Positions 1-6,544 of a stretch of 13,111 nucleotides of DNA are shown one piece after another. Position 1 is the stretch's first letter. Every line of letters begins with the position of its first letter. The position numbers and the translations under genes were made by a program. The notes under the pieces are model-generated. The model ran no database searches. It had not been told where the DNA came from and saw only the letters and a list, made by a program, of their open reading frames with translations. The DNA is from Candidatus Poseidoniaceae archaeon (GTDB taxonomy: Archaea; Thermoplasmatota; Poseidoniia; Poseidoniales; Poseidoniaceae): NCBI GenBank assembly GCA_023254445.1, contig JALRLN010000032.1, positions 1-13,111 of the forward strand. The letters run 5' to 3'.

Positions 1-340
1 CCGCATGCGGAGGGGCTGCGGCATCGATGGCCGCGAACACCTCTGCTTTGAGTTCGGGGATCTCCGGCACCGCTTCGATGACGAGGTCGGCGTTGGCAAC
101 GGCCTCCACCAAAGTGGAGACCGCTCGAAGGTTAGCCGACCACGTTGCTTTCTGTTCGGGGGTGGTCTTTCCCCGTGCGATGCCCTTGTCCCAGAACGCC
201 TCGATGCGCTGCATCCCTCGCTCCAAACCCTCAGGAAACGCGTCGTGCAACGCCGTGGCCCAACCGGCCTGAGCGCACACCTGTGCGATGCCCGCTCCCA
301 TCGTGCCAGCGCCGATGACGGCGACGTTGTGGATGTCCAT
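1..340 (-). CDS. 3-hydroxyacyl-CoA dehydrogenase, N-terminal part (cut by left window edge)
   Basis: About 113 residues of the N-terminus are visible; the rest lies beyond the left edge. The protein opens MDIHNVAVIGAGTMGAGIAQ, the GxGxMGxGIA dinucleotide-binding Rossmann motif of 3-hydroxyacyl-CoA dehydrogenases (Hbd, PaaH, FadB families). A later segment, ADLVIEAVPE, is the usual strand where this family contacts NAD. The family oxidises a 3-hydroxyacyl-CoA to the 3-oxoacyl-CoA with NAD+ in the cytoplasm. Whether the substrate is 3-hydroxybutyryl-CoA, a fatty acyl-CoA or 3-hydroxyadipyl-CoA cannot be decided from this fragment. I chose the ATG at 340 because the Rossmann motif starts directly after it; an in-frame GTG at 355 is possible. 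The gene follows the transporter gene after 25 nt on the same strand, so it probably ends the same operon as the BoxB-like gene. That would fit the last beta-oxidation-like steps of an aromatic CoA pathway. Confidence 0.9.
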   Translation of the reverse strand, partial: MDIHNVAVIGAGTMGAGIAQVCAQAGWATALHDAFPEGLERGMQRIEAFWDKGIARGKTTPEQKATWSANLRAVSTLVEAVANADLVIEAVPEIPELKAEVFAAIDAAAPPHA

Positions 341-365
341 GCGCCCCGGTTCCACGCAGGCCCCA

Positions 366-1283
366 TCAGGTCTTCGCCGGCTCGGATTGCGCCAGCATGA
401 CTCCGCCGATGATGAGGGCGAAGGCAAGGACGAGGCTCAAGCCGAGGTGCTCGCCAAGGATCAGCCAGCCGCTGAGGATGCCGAAGATGGGGACGAGGTA
501 GACGTAGGCCGATGCACGGCTGGCGCCGATGCGCTCCACGCCTTGGGCAAACCAAACGTACGTGAGCACGGTGGAAATCAAGGCAAGGAAAGCGATGGAG
601 GCCATGCTGACGACGCCGACGTCAGGCACCCCGTGACGAACCGTTTCCCACCCCGTGAGGGGCGTCAACATCAACAGGCCGGCCGTCGATGCCCACACGG
701 TGAGTTCCAACGGACCCATGGGTCCGTCGTGCTCGCTGGCCTTGACGTCCATCGCCCGGCGCATCATGAGGGTCGAGGAGGCCCACGACAGCGCTGCAAG
801 CGCGATGAACCCGTTCCCAAGCCAGCGTTCGGAGGCGGGGATGTCCGCATTCGGTGAGGCGACAAAGAGCACCGTGACCCCAAGCAGGCCGAGCACCAAC
901 CCGCCCCCCAAGCGTGAGGTCAACCGCTGCCCGAGCACCACGACCGCAAGGAGTCCTGTGAAGAGTGGATTCAGGGTGATGACGAGCGAGGCGTCACCGG
1001 CGGCCGTCCATCGCATGCCGAGCATGAAGAACACCTGGTACAGCACGGTGGAGCACAATCCGATGGCCACCACGCGTCGGCGTTGCGGACCGGTGGGGCG
1101 TTGGAGCCCTTTGGCGACGTGCAACCAAAGCAGGAAAACGGGAACGGCGATCAAGTATCGGAGCCATGCCGCGGTGATGGGATGCTCACTCAGGTCGGTT
1201 GCCACAAAGCGCCCTGCGGTCCACGCCACGCCCCATGCGGCTGCAACGAGCGTCAGCTTCGCGTGGGTGGTGGCGTGGTTCAT
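366..1283 (-). CDS. EamA/DMT-family membrane transporter
   Basis: The product is 305 residues with about ten hydrophobic segments arranged as two tandem EamA repeats, roughly residues 10-142 and 157-298. Family landmarks are the repeat-end segments NPLFTGLLAVVVLGQRL (about 105-121) and YLVPIFGILSGWLILGEHLG (about 262-281), which end in the typical G(Q/E)xL. Drug/metabolite transporters of this type move small metabolites across the cytoplasmic membrane, usually as exporters, and their substrate cannot be read from sequence. The start ATG overlaps the stop of the preceding gene as ATGA, with a GGAG Shine-Dalgarno-like stretch 8 nt upstream (1292-1295). This indicates translational coupling. 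Its place between a BoxB-like oxygenase and an acyl-CoA dehydrogenase makes uptake or efflux of the pathway substrate a reasonable inference, but EamA proteins are common and the link may be loose. Confidence 0.93.
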   Translation of the reverse strand: MNHATTHAKLTLVAAAWGVAWTAGRFVATDLSEHPITAAWLRYLIAVPVFLLWLHVAKGLQRPTGPQRRRVVAIGLCSTVLYQVFFMLGMRWTAAGDASLVITLNPLFTGLLAVVVLGQRLTSRLGGGLVLGLLGVTVLFVASPNADIPASERWLGNGFIALAALSWASSTLMMRRAMDVKASEHDGPMGPLELTVWASTAGLLMLTPLTGWETVRHGVPDVGVVSMASIAFLALISTVLTYVWFAQGVERIGASRASAYVYLVPIFGILSGWLILGEHLGLSLVLAFALIIGGVMLAQSEPAKT

Positions 1284-1816
1284 GCAAAGCGCTCCAGACC
1301 GACCTGGAGCACGCGGGCTCGGGGGAGCCCAATCTCCGGCAGGCCCGCGGCGGGCGCATGCTTCTTGAGGCCCTCGATGCGAGAAACATAGAGGCCGTAA
1401 CTCGCGATGTCATCGGGGCGGAACGGGGTAGGCAAGCCCATCGCTTCCAAGGATGCACAGGCTGCTTCGGAATACACCGGAAAGACGCGGGACACAAGGT
1501 GGGCCCACGCGGAGATGCGCGCCGCATCCACCCCGTCGAGCGTCATGAGGTGTTCAAAGAGTCCGACGTCTGGATACCGTGCCGTGCGGAGGGCCATCTC
1601 CACTTCCATGGCGATGTCCTCAGGCCACGCGAACGGGTCATGGCCCATCCACCGGTCCGCCACGCGGACCGTCTCGAGCAAGCCAGCCTCCTTCGCGGAG
1701 AAAATCACGGACTGGTACTCCAGATCGTCGTGCATGCCGGCAACGAGGGCCGGGAGCTCCTCGTAGAAGCGTTCGCATCGTTCGGCATCGACGCCGTACA
1801 GCTGGACGGGAATCAT
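1280..1816 (-). CDS. Unrecognised 178-aa protein coupled to the BoxB-like gene
   Basis: I do not recognise this family. The 178 residues are soluble-looking and mostly helical, with acidic and aromatic stretches (ERFYEELPALVAGMHDDLEY near residues 15-34, MEVEMALRTARYPDVGLFEHL near 70-90) and no signal peptide, membrane segment or cysteine cluster. The start ATG has a strong Shine-Dalgarno sequence, GGAGGAG at 1828-1822, with a 5-nt gap, and lies 44 nt after the BoxB-like stop. Its own stop overlaps the transporter start by 4 nt. The arrangement argues for a real gene in one operon with the oxygenase. A small accessory or assembly protein for the oxygenase, or an enzyme of the following step, are both possible, but nothing in the sequence decides it. 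It does not look like BoxC (a much larger crotonase-type lyase). Confidence 0.82.
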   Translation of the reverse strand: MIPVQLYGVDAERCERFYEELPALVAGMHDDLEYQSVIFSAKEAGLLETVRVADRWMGHDPFAWPEDIAMEVEMALRTARYPDVGLFEHLMTLDGVDAARISAWAHLVSRVFPVYSEAACASLEAMGLPTPFRPDDIASYGLYVSRIEGLKKHAPAAGLPEIGLPRARVLQVGLERFA

Positions 1817-1821
1817 GCCCG

Positions 1822-1828
1822 CTCCTCC
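1822..1828 (-). promoter_or_regulatory. Shine-Dalgarno sequence of the 178-aa gene
   Basis: On the minus strand GGAGGAG ends 5 nt before the ATG at 1816. It fixes that start and suggests internal-operon translation by SD pairing, in contrast to the apparently leaderless first genes elsewhere in the window. Confidence 0.7.
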
Positions 1829-1860
1829 GTGACCTGCTTCAAGAAGGCCCGTTCACGGCC

Positions 1861-3021
1861 TCAAGCGGTCGCGCCGATTCCGGTGGCCCGCTGGCGCTCG
1901 GAGAGCGGCTTCTCAGAGATCCATTGCTGCTCGAAGAGTGCCGGAAGGGCTGCCTCGTCCTCGGCCGTCGGAAGCACAGAGGCCGTGTAGGCCGCCCACG
2001 CCTCATCATCGCCTTCGAAGGGCGTGCCGTCCACGTTGTAGCGCCCCTTCGCGAAAGCGCCGATGTCGCGGTTGAAATTCTCATGCGGCACGTAGAGCGG
2101 CGCAGCCCCTTCGGGGAGGTACCCAGAGAGCGCCTGAACGGCGTCAACGATCTCCTGATGGTAGTGGCCACGGGCTTCCTCGTTGAGGGTTGACTTTTCG
2201 ACGGCAACGCCATCGGCTTGCTTCGCCCGCTCTTCCCAGCGGCCCTTGATGCCCCACACGTAGGCCCATTCCGCCGACGTGGATTCGTCGACGCCGAACA
2301 GGTCGTGTGCGGTGCTGACCCACTTGTTGATGTAACGTTGAAGCATGTCCAGCGGGATCACGCCGGCCGTGATGATGCGGCGCAGACCGTTGGAGCCAGT
2401 ACCCAAGTGGAAGGACTCCTCCTTCAGCATCGGGCCCATCGACGCCGCGAGCGGCTTGAAACCGGACGTGGAGAGCATGCCCAACTGGAACTTGCCGTCG
2501 CGGTCAACGAACATGGTGTAGCAGAAGAAGTCGAGCCAATGGGGCATTGGGCGGTTGAAGGCGCCGAGGAGTCGGTCGCCGTCCTGGGCGTTTCGCTCGA
2601 GCAACTTCTGAGCCTCGCGGCGCCCCTGCTGTCCGAAGTAGGTCATGAGCAGGTAGGCCATCTGCCACCCGTGCCGCTGTTCTTCCGCCATGATGCGGGC
2701 TGCTGCGTACCGGTCGTACTCGGTGGGAGCGCTGGCCAGGAGGTGGCGCTGTTGCTCCACGGAGGCGAACTCGGTGTCGCCCTGAACCGTGATCATGGTG
2801 ATGAGGGCGTCGCGCATGTTTTGCTGCGGAACCTGCATGGCACGCTCCCACTTGGCACGGCCTTCGAGGTCGCCGAACTCGATGGTGTCGCCGGCGCGGT
2901 CCCAGTCAAAGAGGACGTCGAGCTCGAAGTCACCGAGCCACGCGCGGTCAAAACCGACGCGGTCTTGCCACGCCTCAAAGTTCGCAATCCAGTCGTCCCA
3001 TGTTTCGGGAAGGTCGTCCAT
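1861..3021 (-). CDS. boxB-like: BoxB-like diiron oxygenase (benzoyl-CoA 2,3-epoxidase family)
   Basis: The 386-residue protein belongs to the ferritin-like diiron oxygenases near BoxB and PaaA. Visible iron-ligand candidates are E84 (in GDTEF), E114xxH117 (EEQRH), D173 or D175 (FVDRDGKFQL) and E202xxH205 (EESFH). The segments DRDGKFQL, LQRYINKW..DLFGVD, GIKGRWEE and VPHENFNRDIGA match my memory of BoxB rather than PaaA. BoxB adds one oxygen atom of O2 across the ring of benzoyl-CoA to form the 2,3-epoxide, using electrons from a reductase. The protein is shorter than BoxB (about 470 aa), mainly by a shorter N-terminus and a shorter stretch between the second ligand half and the VPH segment. 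I chose the ATG at 3021: the longer frame to 3117 runs into the upstream regulator gene and through the palindromic operators with non-conserved sequence. The substrate is inferred; another aryl- or acyl-CoA is possible. It is likely oxygen-dependent, cytoplasmic and acquired from bacteria. Confidence 0.85.
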   Translation of the reverse strand: MDDLPETWDDWIANFEAWQDRVGFDRAWLGDFELDVLFDWDRAGDTIEFGDLEGRAKWERAMQVPQQNMRDALITMITVQGDTEFASVEQQRHLLASAPTEYDRYAAARIMAEEQRHGWQMAYLLMTYFGQQGRREAQKLLERNAQDGDRLLGAFNRPMPHWLDFFCYTMFVDRDGKFQLGMLSTSGFKPLAASMGPMLKEESFHLGTGSNGLRRIITAGVIPLDMLQRYINKWVSTAHDLFGVDESTSAEWAYVWGIKGRWEERAKQADGVAVEKSTLNEEARGHYHQEIVDAVQALSGYLPEGAAPLYVPHENFNRDIGAFAKGRYNVDGTPFEGDDEAWAAYTASVLPTAEDEAALPALFEQQWISEKPLSERQRATGIGATA

Positions 3022-3050
3022 GGCGTTTGGAGGGCCGCACCTGCCTTTGG

Positions 3051-3056
3051 ATATTT
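3051..3056 (-). promoter_or_regulatory. TATA-like element of the BoxB-like gene
   Basis: The minus strand reads AAATAT here, the only AT-rich hexamer in the 64-bp spacer. Its centre lies about 32 bp before the ATG at 3021, so transcription would begin within a few bases of the start codon. The palindromic operators directly abut its upstream side. Confidence 0.45.
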
Positions 3057-3084
3057 GCGAACATGTTCGCGTGAACATGTCCAC
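3057..3084. promoter_or_regulatory. Tandem palindromic operator before the BoxB-like gene
   Basis: Two 14-bp palindromes are joined end to end. 3057-3070 is GCGAACATGTTCGC, a perfect inverted repeat. 3071-3084 is GTGAACATGTCCAC, symmetric at 12 of 14 positions. Both are centred on ACATGT, with centres 14 bp apart. They sit between the regulator stop codon and the TATA-like element of the BoxB-like gene, over the place where TFB would contact the BRE. The same core recurs in front of the regulator gene, which makes them the regulator's probable binding sites. Activation or repression at this position are both possible. Confidence 0.7.
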
Positions 3085-3085
3085 C

Positions 3086-3712
3086 TCAGCCGTTCCTGCG
3101 GCGGATTTCTTCCGCAAAGGTATGCATCACCGTGGATTCAATTCGGTGCATCTGGGCGGACAATGTGGATTTTGCCACGCCAAGCATGTCCGCGAGCGCC
3201 GTGATGGTGGTCCTTCGCGGTACGTCGTAGTACCCTTCCCGCAGGGCGAGTTCGTAGACCTGATGCTGCCGCTGGGTGAGGAGGTGGGACGACGTGGCTC
3301 GTGTGGACAGGAGCCTGTGCGGAATCGCATCATCTCGAAAGCGTTCGATGAGGTTCCGAACTTTGCCTTGCGTGCATTCAAGCGTCCACTCCACCCACCC
3401 GTCGCGTACGTCAAACGGGGTGTGGGGAATCACGCCCACGTCCATCAGCGGACGAAGGAACCCACCCCCGCCGGCGCTGATCTCCACCGTGGCGTGGCTG
3501 GCGTCGAGTTCGCGAAGGTCATCGATCTTGGCGTGCTCGCGAATGGAGGTGAAGAGGTTCGTTGTCCCAGACACACGAGCCGTACCCCGGCCACGCCCGA
3601 GCGGCATCGTTTCCTCGATGCGCAGAACGTCGTTCGGATTGCCACGTGTGACGTCACCGGCCCAATGACCGTCCGGCAACCGAACTTCGATGCGGACGTG
3701 GTGGGTGGCCAT
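3086..3712 (-). CDS. Bat-type HTH_10 transcriptional regulator
   Basis: The product has 208 residues. The C-terminal part, about 145-200, reads LTQRQHQVYELALREGYYDV, PRRTT, then LADMLGVAKSTLSAQMHRIE. This is the signature of the bacterio-opsin-activator-type HTH_10 domain, which is an archaeal family. The N-terminal 140 residues hold no motif I know and are a likely sensor or ligand-binding domain, as in other Bat-like proteins. The gene lies between the biotin carboxylase (50 nt upstream) and the BoxB-like gene (64 nt downstream). Matching palindromes lie 10 nt before its own ATG and before the BoxB-like gene, so I infer autoregulation plus control of the oxygenase operon, perhaps by a CoA-thioester or aromatic effector. 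The ATG at 3712 is supported by a TATA-like CTTAAG about 26 bp upstream, fitting a leaderless mRNA. Confidence 0.88.
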   Translation of the reverse strand: MATHHVRIEVRLPDGHWAGDVTRGNPNDVLRIEETMPLGRGRGTARVSGTTNLFTSIREHAKIDDLRELDASHATVEISAGGGGFLRPLMDVGVIPHTPFDVRDGWVEWTLECTQGKVRNLIERFRDDAIPHRLLSTRATSSHLLTQRQHQVYELALREGYYDVPRRTTITALADMLGVAKSTLSAQMHRIESTVMHTFAEEIRRRNG

Positions 3713-3722
3713 GCCCTGAAGT

Positions 3723-3734
3723 CGAACATGTTCG
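3723..3734. promoter_or_regulatory. Palindromic operator before the HTH regulator
   Basis: CGAACATGTTCG is a perfect 12-bp palindrome, identical to the core of the site at 3057-3070. It lies between the TATA-like CTTAAG and the regulator's ATG, where bound protein would block RNA polymerase. This points to negative autoregulation. Confidence 0.72.
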
Positions 3735-3740
3735 CTTAAG
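3735..3740 (-). promoter_or_regulatory. TATA-like element of the HTH regulator
   Basis: CTTAAG is centred about 26 bp upstream of the ATG at 3712, the distance expected from a TATA box to a leaderless start. It abuts the operator on its downstream side. Confidence 0.45.
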
Positions 3741-3762
3741 GCTGTGCTCTCGACCGTGGGGT

Positions 3763-5103
3763 TCAGCCGAGCAGGTCGTGGTGTTCCTCGATGTAGCGAA
3801 TGGTGATGTCCCCGGCCATGAAGTCCGACTCGTCCATGATGCGACGATGCAGGGGCACGAGGTGCTCCACGCCGGTGATGACCGTCTCGTCGAGCGCGGT
3901 CCTCATCCTTCGGATGGCGTCATCCCTGTCGCGGCCCCAGACCAGCAATTTGGCCAACAGGGAGTCGAAGCAACCCGGCATTTCGTACCCGGGATGTGCG
4001 TGCGTGTCGCATCGAATACCGAAGCCAGACGGGAAATGGCAGTCCCAGACCCGTCCAGGCGAAGGGATGAATTCACGAGGATCTTCTGCGTTGAGCCTGC
4101 ATTGGATGGCATGGCCTCGCCATGAAATCTCGTCTTGGCCAAGGGGGAGGTCCTCGCCTTGAGCGACCCGAATGCCGAGTTCGACGAGGTTGTGTCCGGT
4201 GATCAATTCCGTGACCGTGTGCTCCACTTGGACACGAGGGTTCACCTCAAGGAAGTAGAAATCGCCAGCCGCGTCTCGAAGGAACTCAAAGGTGGCCAGG
4301 CCCTTGTAGCCCACAGATTCTGCGCCTGCACACACCAGGGCGCCGATTTCAGCGCGCTTGGCGTCATCGAGCCACGGCCCTTCTTCCACCAGCTTCTGAT
4401 GGCGACGCTGGATGGAACAAAACCGCTCACCGAAATGAATGGCACGCTCACCGTCCGCAAGAACCTGAAATTCGACGTGCTGTGCTCCTTGGATGTACTT
4501 CTCAACAAACACACGGTCGTCACCAAACGCAGACCGTGCGCGGCTTTGGCACAATTTGAGCGCCCCTTCGAATTCGTGCTCAGCTTCGACGATCTGCATG
4601 CCGATGCCACCGCCGCCAGCGGCGGCTTTGATGATCACAGGGTAGCCGATGTCGTCCGCCAATGCTGCAGCGACCGCTGCGTCTGAAATCGGCTCGCTGC
4701 TCCCCTTGGCCGTTGGCAGGCCCGCCGCTTCCATGGCTGCCCGCGCTTCGATTTTGTCGCCAAGGAGGGTGATCACGTCCGCGGAGGGGCCGATGAAGGT
4801 GATGCCCTCCTCTTCCAGCCGGCGAACAAAGGCGGCGTTTTCGGCCAAAAATCCGTACCCTGGGTGGACGGCGTCGCACTCCAACGTTTTCGCGGCTTCC
4901 ACCACGGCCTCGATGTCGAGGTAGCTGTCGAGCGGGTTTGAGCGAACGATCTCAAGCGCCACATCGGCGAGCCGAACGGGCAAGGACAGTCGGTCCTCGC
5001 GTCCATGAACAATGGCGGCTTCAATGCCGAGGTCCCTCAGCGCTCGAAGGATGCGCAATGCAATTTCGCCGCGGTTCGCAATCAGCACCCTGCGGAAGGC
5101 CAT
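3763..5103 (-). CDS. accC-like: Biotin carboxylase subunit of an acyl-CoA (or pyruvate) carboxylase
   Basis: The 446-residue protein aligns by eye along the full length of bacterial AccC (449 aa). It begins MAFRRVLIANRGEIALRILR. It has the HPGYGFLAEN segment (80-89), K117 of the ATP-grasp fold, the glycine-rich loop AAAGGGGIGM (160-169), ERFCSIQRRHQK (226-237), EVNPRVQVEHTVTE (286-299) and RLNAEDP (336-342). The family carboxylates biotin on a carrier protein with ATP and bicarbonate in the cytoplasm. No carrier or carboxyltransferase gene is in the window, so the partner (acetyl-, propionyl- or other acyl-CoA carboxylase, or two-subunit pyruvate carboxylase) is unknown. I chose the ATG at 5103 over upstream in-frame starts because the family sequence begins there and a TATA-like TCATAG lies about 26 bp before it. 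The next gene upstream on this strand is the reductase, 96 nt away. Confidence 0.93.
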   Translation of the reverse strand: MAFRRVLIANRGEIALRILRALRDLGIEAAIVHGREDRLSLPVRLADVALEIVRSNPLDSYLDIEAVVEAAKTLECDAVHPGYGFLAENAAFVRRLEEEGITFIGPSADVITLLGDKIEARAAMEAAGLPTAKGSSEPISDAAVAAALADDIGYPVIIKAAAGGGGIGMQIVEAEHEFEGALKLCQSRARSAFGDDRVFVEKYIQGAQHVEFQVLADGERAIHFGERFCSIQRRHQKLVEEGPWLDDAKRAEIGALVCAGAESVGYKGLATFEFLRDAAGDFYFLEVNPRVQVEHTVTELITGHNLVELGIRVAQGEDLPLGQDEISWRGHAIQCRLNAEDPREFIPSPGRVWDCHFPSGFGIRCDTHAHPGYEMPGCFDSLLAKLLVWGRDRDDAIRRMRTALDETVITGVEHLVPLHRRIMDESDFMAGDITIRYIEEHHDLLG

Positions 5104-5126
5104 GTGACGAGGTGGTCCAACGCCGC

Positions 5127-5132
5127 CTATGA
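5127..5132 (-). promoter_or_regulatory. Possible TATA element of the biotin carboxylase gene
   Basis: The minus strand reads TCATAG, centred about 26 bp before the ATG at 5103. The match to a TATA box is weak and the call rests on spacing alone. Confidence 0.3.
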
Positions 5133-5145
5133 TGCCAACGGTTCT

Positions 5146-5160
5146 GGGGCGCATGGCCCC
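5146..5160. other. Short GC-rich hairpin between reductase and biotin carboxylase genes
   Basis: GGGGC, a 5-nt loop and GCCCC form a 5-bp stem, extendable by AG/CT with one bulge. It lies about 40 nt after the reductase stop (minus strand). No T-run follows, so it is not a convincing terminator. Confidence 0.3.
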
Positions 5161-5199
5161 CAGAAATGACGTTGTGGATTGGTCGATGCCAAACGATGT

Positions 5200-6432
5200 T
5201 CAGTAAACGTCGCGGAGGTAGCGCTTCTCGTCCTTCATCATCGTTTGTTCGATGAAGTGCGTGGCGTCGGCCTCGGAGAGCCCACCGTGTTCCATGGCGA
5301 TCTCGATCAGCGCCCTGTGCACGTCCTTGGCCATGCGGGATTTGTCACCGCAGATGTAGAAATAGGCGCCTGCTTCGAACCATGCCCAGATCTCAGCACC
5401 GTGCTCCTTGAGGCGGTGCTGGACGTAGATTTTCTCCTCTTGATCGCGCGACCACGCCGTCGTGAACCGATACAAGTCACCCGAGTCCATCCAGTCCTCG
5501 ATTTGTTCCTTGTAGTAGAACTCCGTTTTCTCGGATTGGTCGCCGAAGAACAACCAGTTCCTTCCCTTGGCCTTATCGACCACGCGTTGTTCCATGAAGG
5601 CCCGGAACGGGGCAATCCCGGTCCCAGGGCCGACCATGATGATGTCCACATCACCGTCTTCGGGGAGGACGAAGGATTTGGTTGGGGACATGAAGACCCC
5701 AACGGGGGTTCCGCTGGTGCCGATCTCATCGGCAAGGTACTGCGTGCACAAGCCGCCGCGTTGACGGCCGTGGTACTCGAAGCGAACGATGCCAACGGTC
5801 AACTCCACCATGCCGGGGTGCGCATCGGGCGAGGACGAAATGGAATACAGACGCGGCTTGACTTTCCCGACGAGGCTGAGGAATTCCTCCGGGGTGTAGG
5901 TGAGGTTGAACTCACGCATGATGTCCACATAATCACGCGTCCAGAGGTAATCGGCAACGGCGTCTGCGTCTGCGTTGATGGCTTCGACCCTGCTCCTGTT
6001 GTCCTGCTTTCCACGTCCCTGTGCCAAGGCAGCGGGTGCAGGGCCCGTGCGGTCACGCTGGGTCATCTCGAGGTTCATGCGAAGCCCGCTCGCCTTCACT
6101 CGGTTCAGCAAATCCGCCACAAAGGACGAGGTGGCCATGTGGATTTCTACGTCCTTCTTGAGGGCCTCGCGCAAGGTGCGCTCACCGGCATGGGTGGTGA
6201 CCGCGTGCTCGGGGTCCCAGCCTTGGAGCGCGATGAGTTCGTCCACAATGTGAGGAGGGTTTTCGGGAACCACGCCGAGGGCGTCGCCTGCTTTGTAGGT
6301 CAGACCGGAGTCGCCGAGATCGAACGCGATGTGGCGCGTTTCCTTGCTTGAGCCAGCCCCGTTCAGCACGTAGTTTTCGGTGACGGTCGAGGCGTACGGG
6401 TTCTTCAGGGACCACTCGGTGGACATCAGCAT
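5200..6432 (-). CDS. CysJ-like FAD/NADPH reductase without the FMN domain
   Basis: The 410-residue protein matches the C-terminal two-thirds of sulfite reductase flavoprotein CysJ. It shows GDSGLTYKAGDALGV (about 41-54), the FAD motif RLYSISSS (194-201), GGLCTQYLAD, the NADPH-binding GPGTGIAPFRAF (268-279), SRDQEEKIYVQ (328-338), YFYICGD (357-363) and the terminal KRYLRDVY with an aromatic last residue. The flavodoxin-like FMN domain of CysJ is absent, and only two cysteines are present, so there is no iron-sulfur domain either. It should take hydride from NADPH to FAD and pass electrons to an unknown partner. I infer the BoxB-like oxygenase or an intermediate carrier, since BoxB enzymes need a reductase (BoxA), though BoxA carries iron-sulfur clusters. 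Start choices are GTG 6435, ATG 6432 and ATG 6426. It is divergent from the metallo-hydrolase gene and heads the minus-strand cluster. A role in sulfite reduction is the alternative. Confidence 0.88.
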   Translation of the reverse strand: MLMSTEWSLKNPYASTVTENYVLNGAGSSKETRHIAFDLGDSGLTYKAGDALGVVPENPPHIVDELIALQGWDPEHAVTTHAGERTLREALKKDVEIHMATSSFVADLLNRVKASGLRMNLEMTQRDRTGPAPAALAQGRGKQDNRSRVEAINADADAVADYLWTRDYVDIMREFNLTYTPEEFLSLVGKVKPRLYSISSSPDAHPGMVELTVGIVRFEYHGRQRGGLCTQYLADEIGTSGTPVGVFMSPTKSFVLPEDGDVDIIMVGPGTGIAPFRAFMEQRVVDKAKGRNWLFFGDQSEKTEFYYKEQIEDWMDSGDLYRFTTAWSRDQEEKIYVQHRLKEHGAEIWAWFEAGAYFYICGDKSRMAKDVHRALIEIAMEHGGLSEADATHFIEQTMMKDEKRYLRDVY

Positions 6433-6544
6433 CACCGACGAGAACGTCGTTGCGAGCCACCTGCAGGCTCCTTATCATCGTTCGCAACTGCTCGTCAGGT
6501 GGACGATGCGATGGGTCCATGACGCTGAGCGGGTGTCGGTGGGC
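6433..6544. promoter_or_regulatory. Divergent promoter region (reductase / metallo-hydrolase)
   Basis: This 112-bp space separates two genes read in opposite directions. The only AT-rich element is CTTATCATC at 6471-6479. On the minus strand its GATAAG lies about 41 bp before the reductase ATG. On the plus strand it lies about 32 bp before an alternative in-frame ATG at 6506. No copy of the GAACATGTTC operator is present, so the reductase may not be under the HTH regulator's control. Confidence 0.4.

Noticed and set aside
1861..3021. Phenylacetyl-CoA epoxidase subunit PaaA
   Set aside because: The PaaB, PaaC, PaaD and PaaE genes are absent next to it, and the DRDGKFQL, RYxN..DLFG and KGRxEE segments fit BoxB better. 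The choice rests on memory of the families and needs a tree.
3022..3117. N-terminal extension of the BoxB-like gene to 3117
   Set aside because: It overlaps the regulator gene, passes through the palindromic operators, and the added residues have no family-like sequence. The ATG at 3021 gives a normal start of the protein.
2218..3204. Long plus-strand open frames opposite the minus-strand genes
   Set aside because: They are antisense shadows caused by high GC. The opposite strand holds proteins with clear family motifs over the same span.
5104..5154. Upstream start for the biotin carboxylase at 5154
   Set aside because: The AccC family starts at the RRVLIANRGEIA strand. The extra 17 residues cover the weak TATA-like element and a GC hairpin.
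5146..5160. Intrinsic terminator after the reductase gene
   Set aside because: The stem is only 5 bp without extension and no T-run follows on the transcribed strand.
5200..6432. Reading the reductase as assimilatory sulfite reductase CysJ
   Set aside because: The FMN domain is missing and there is no CysI-like gene nearby. Sequence likeness to the CysJ C-terminus alone does not show a role in sulfite reduction.
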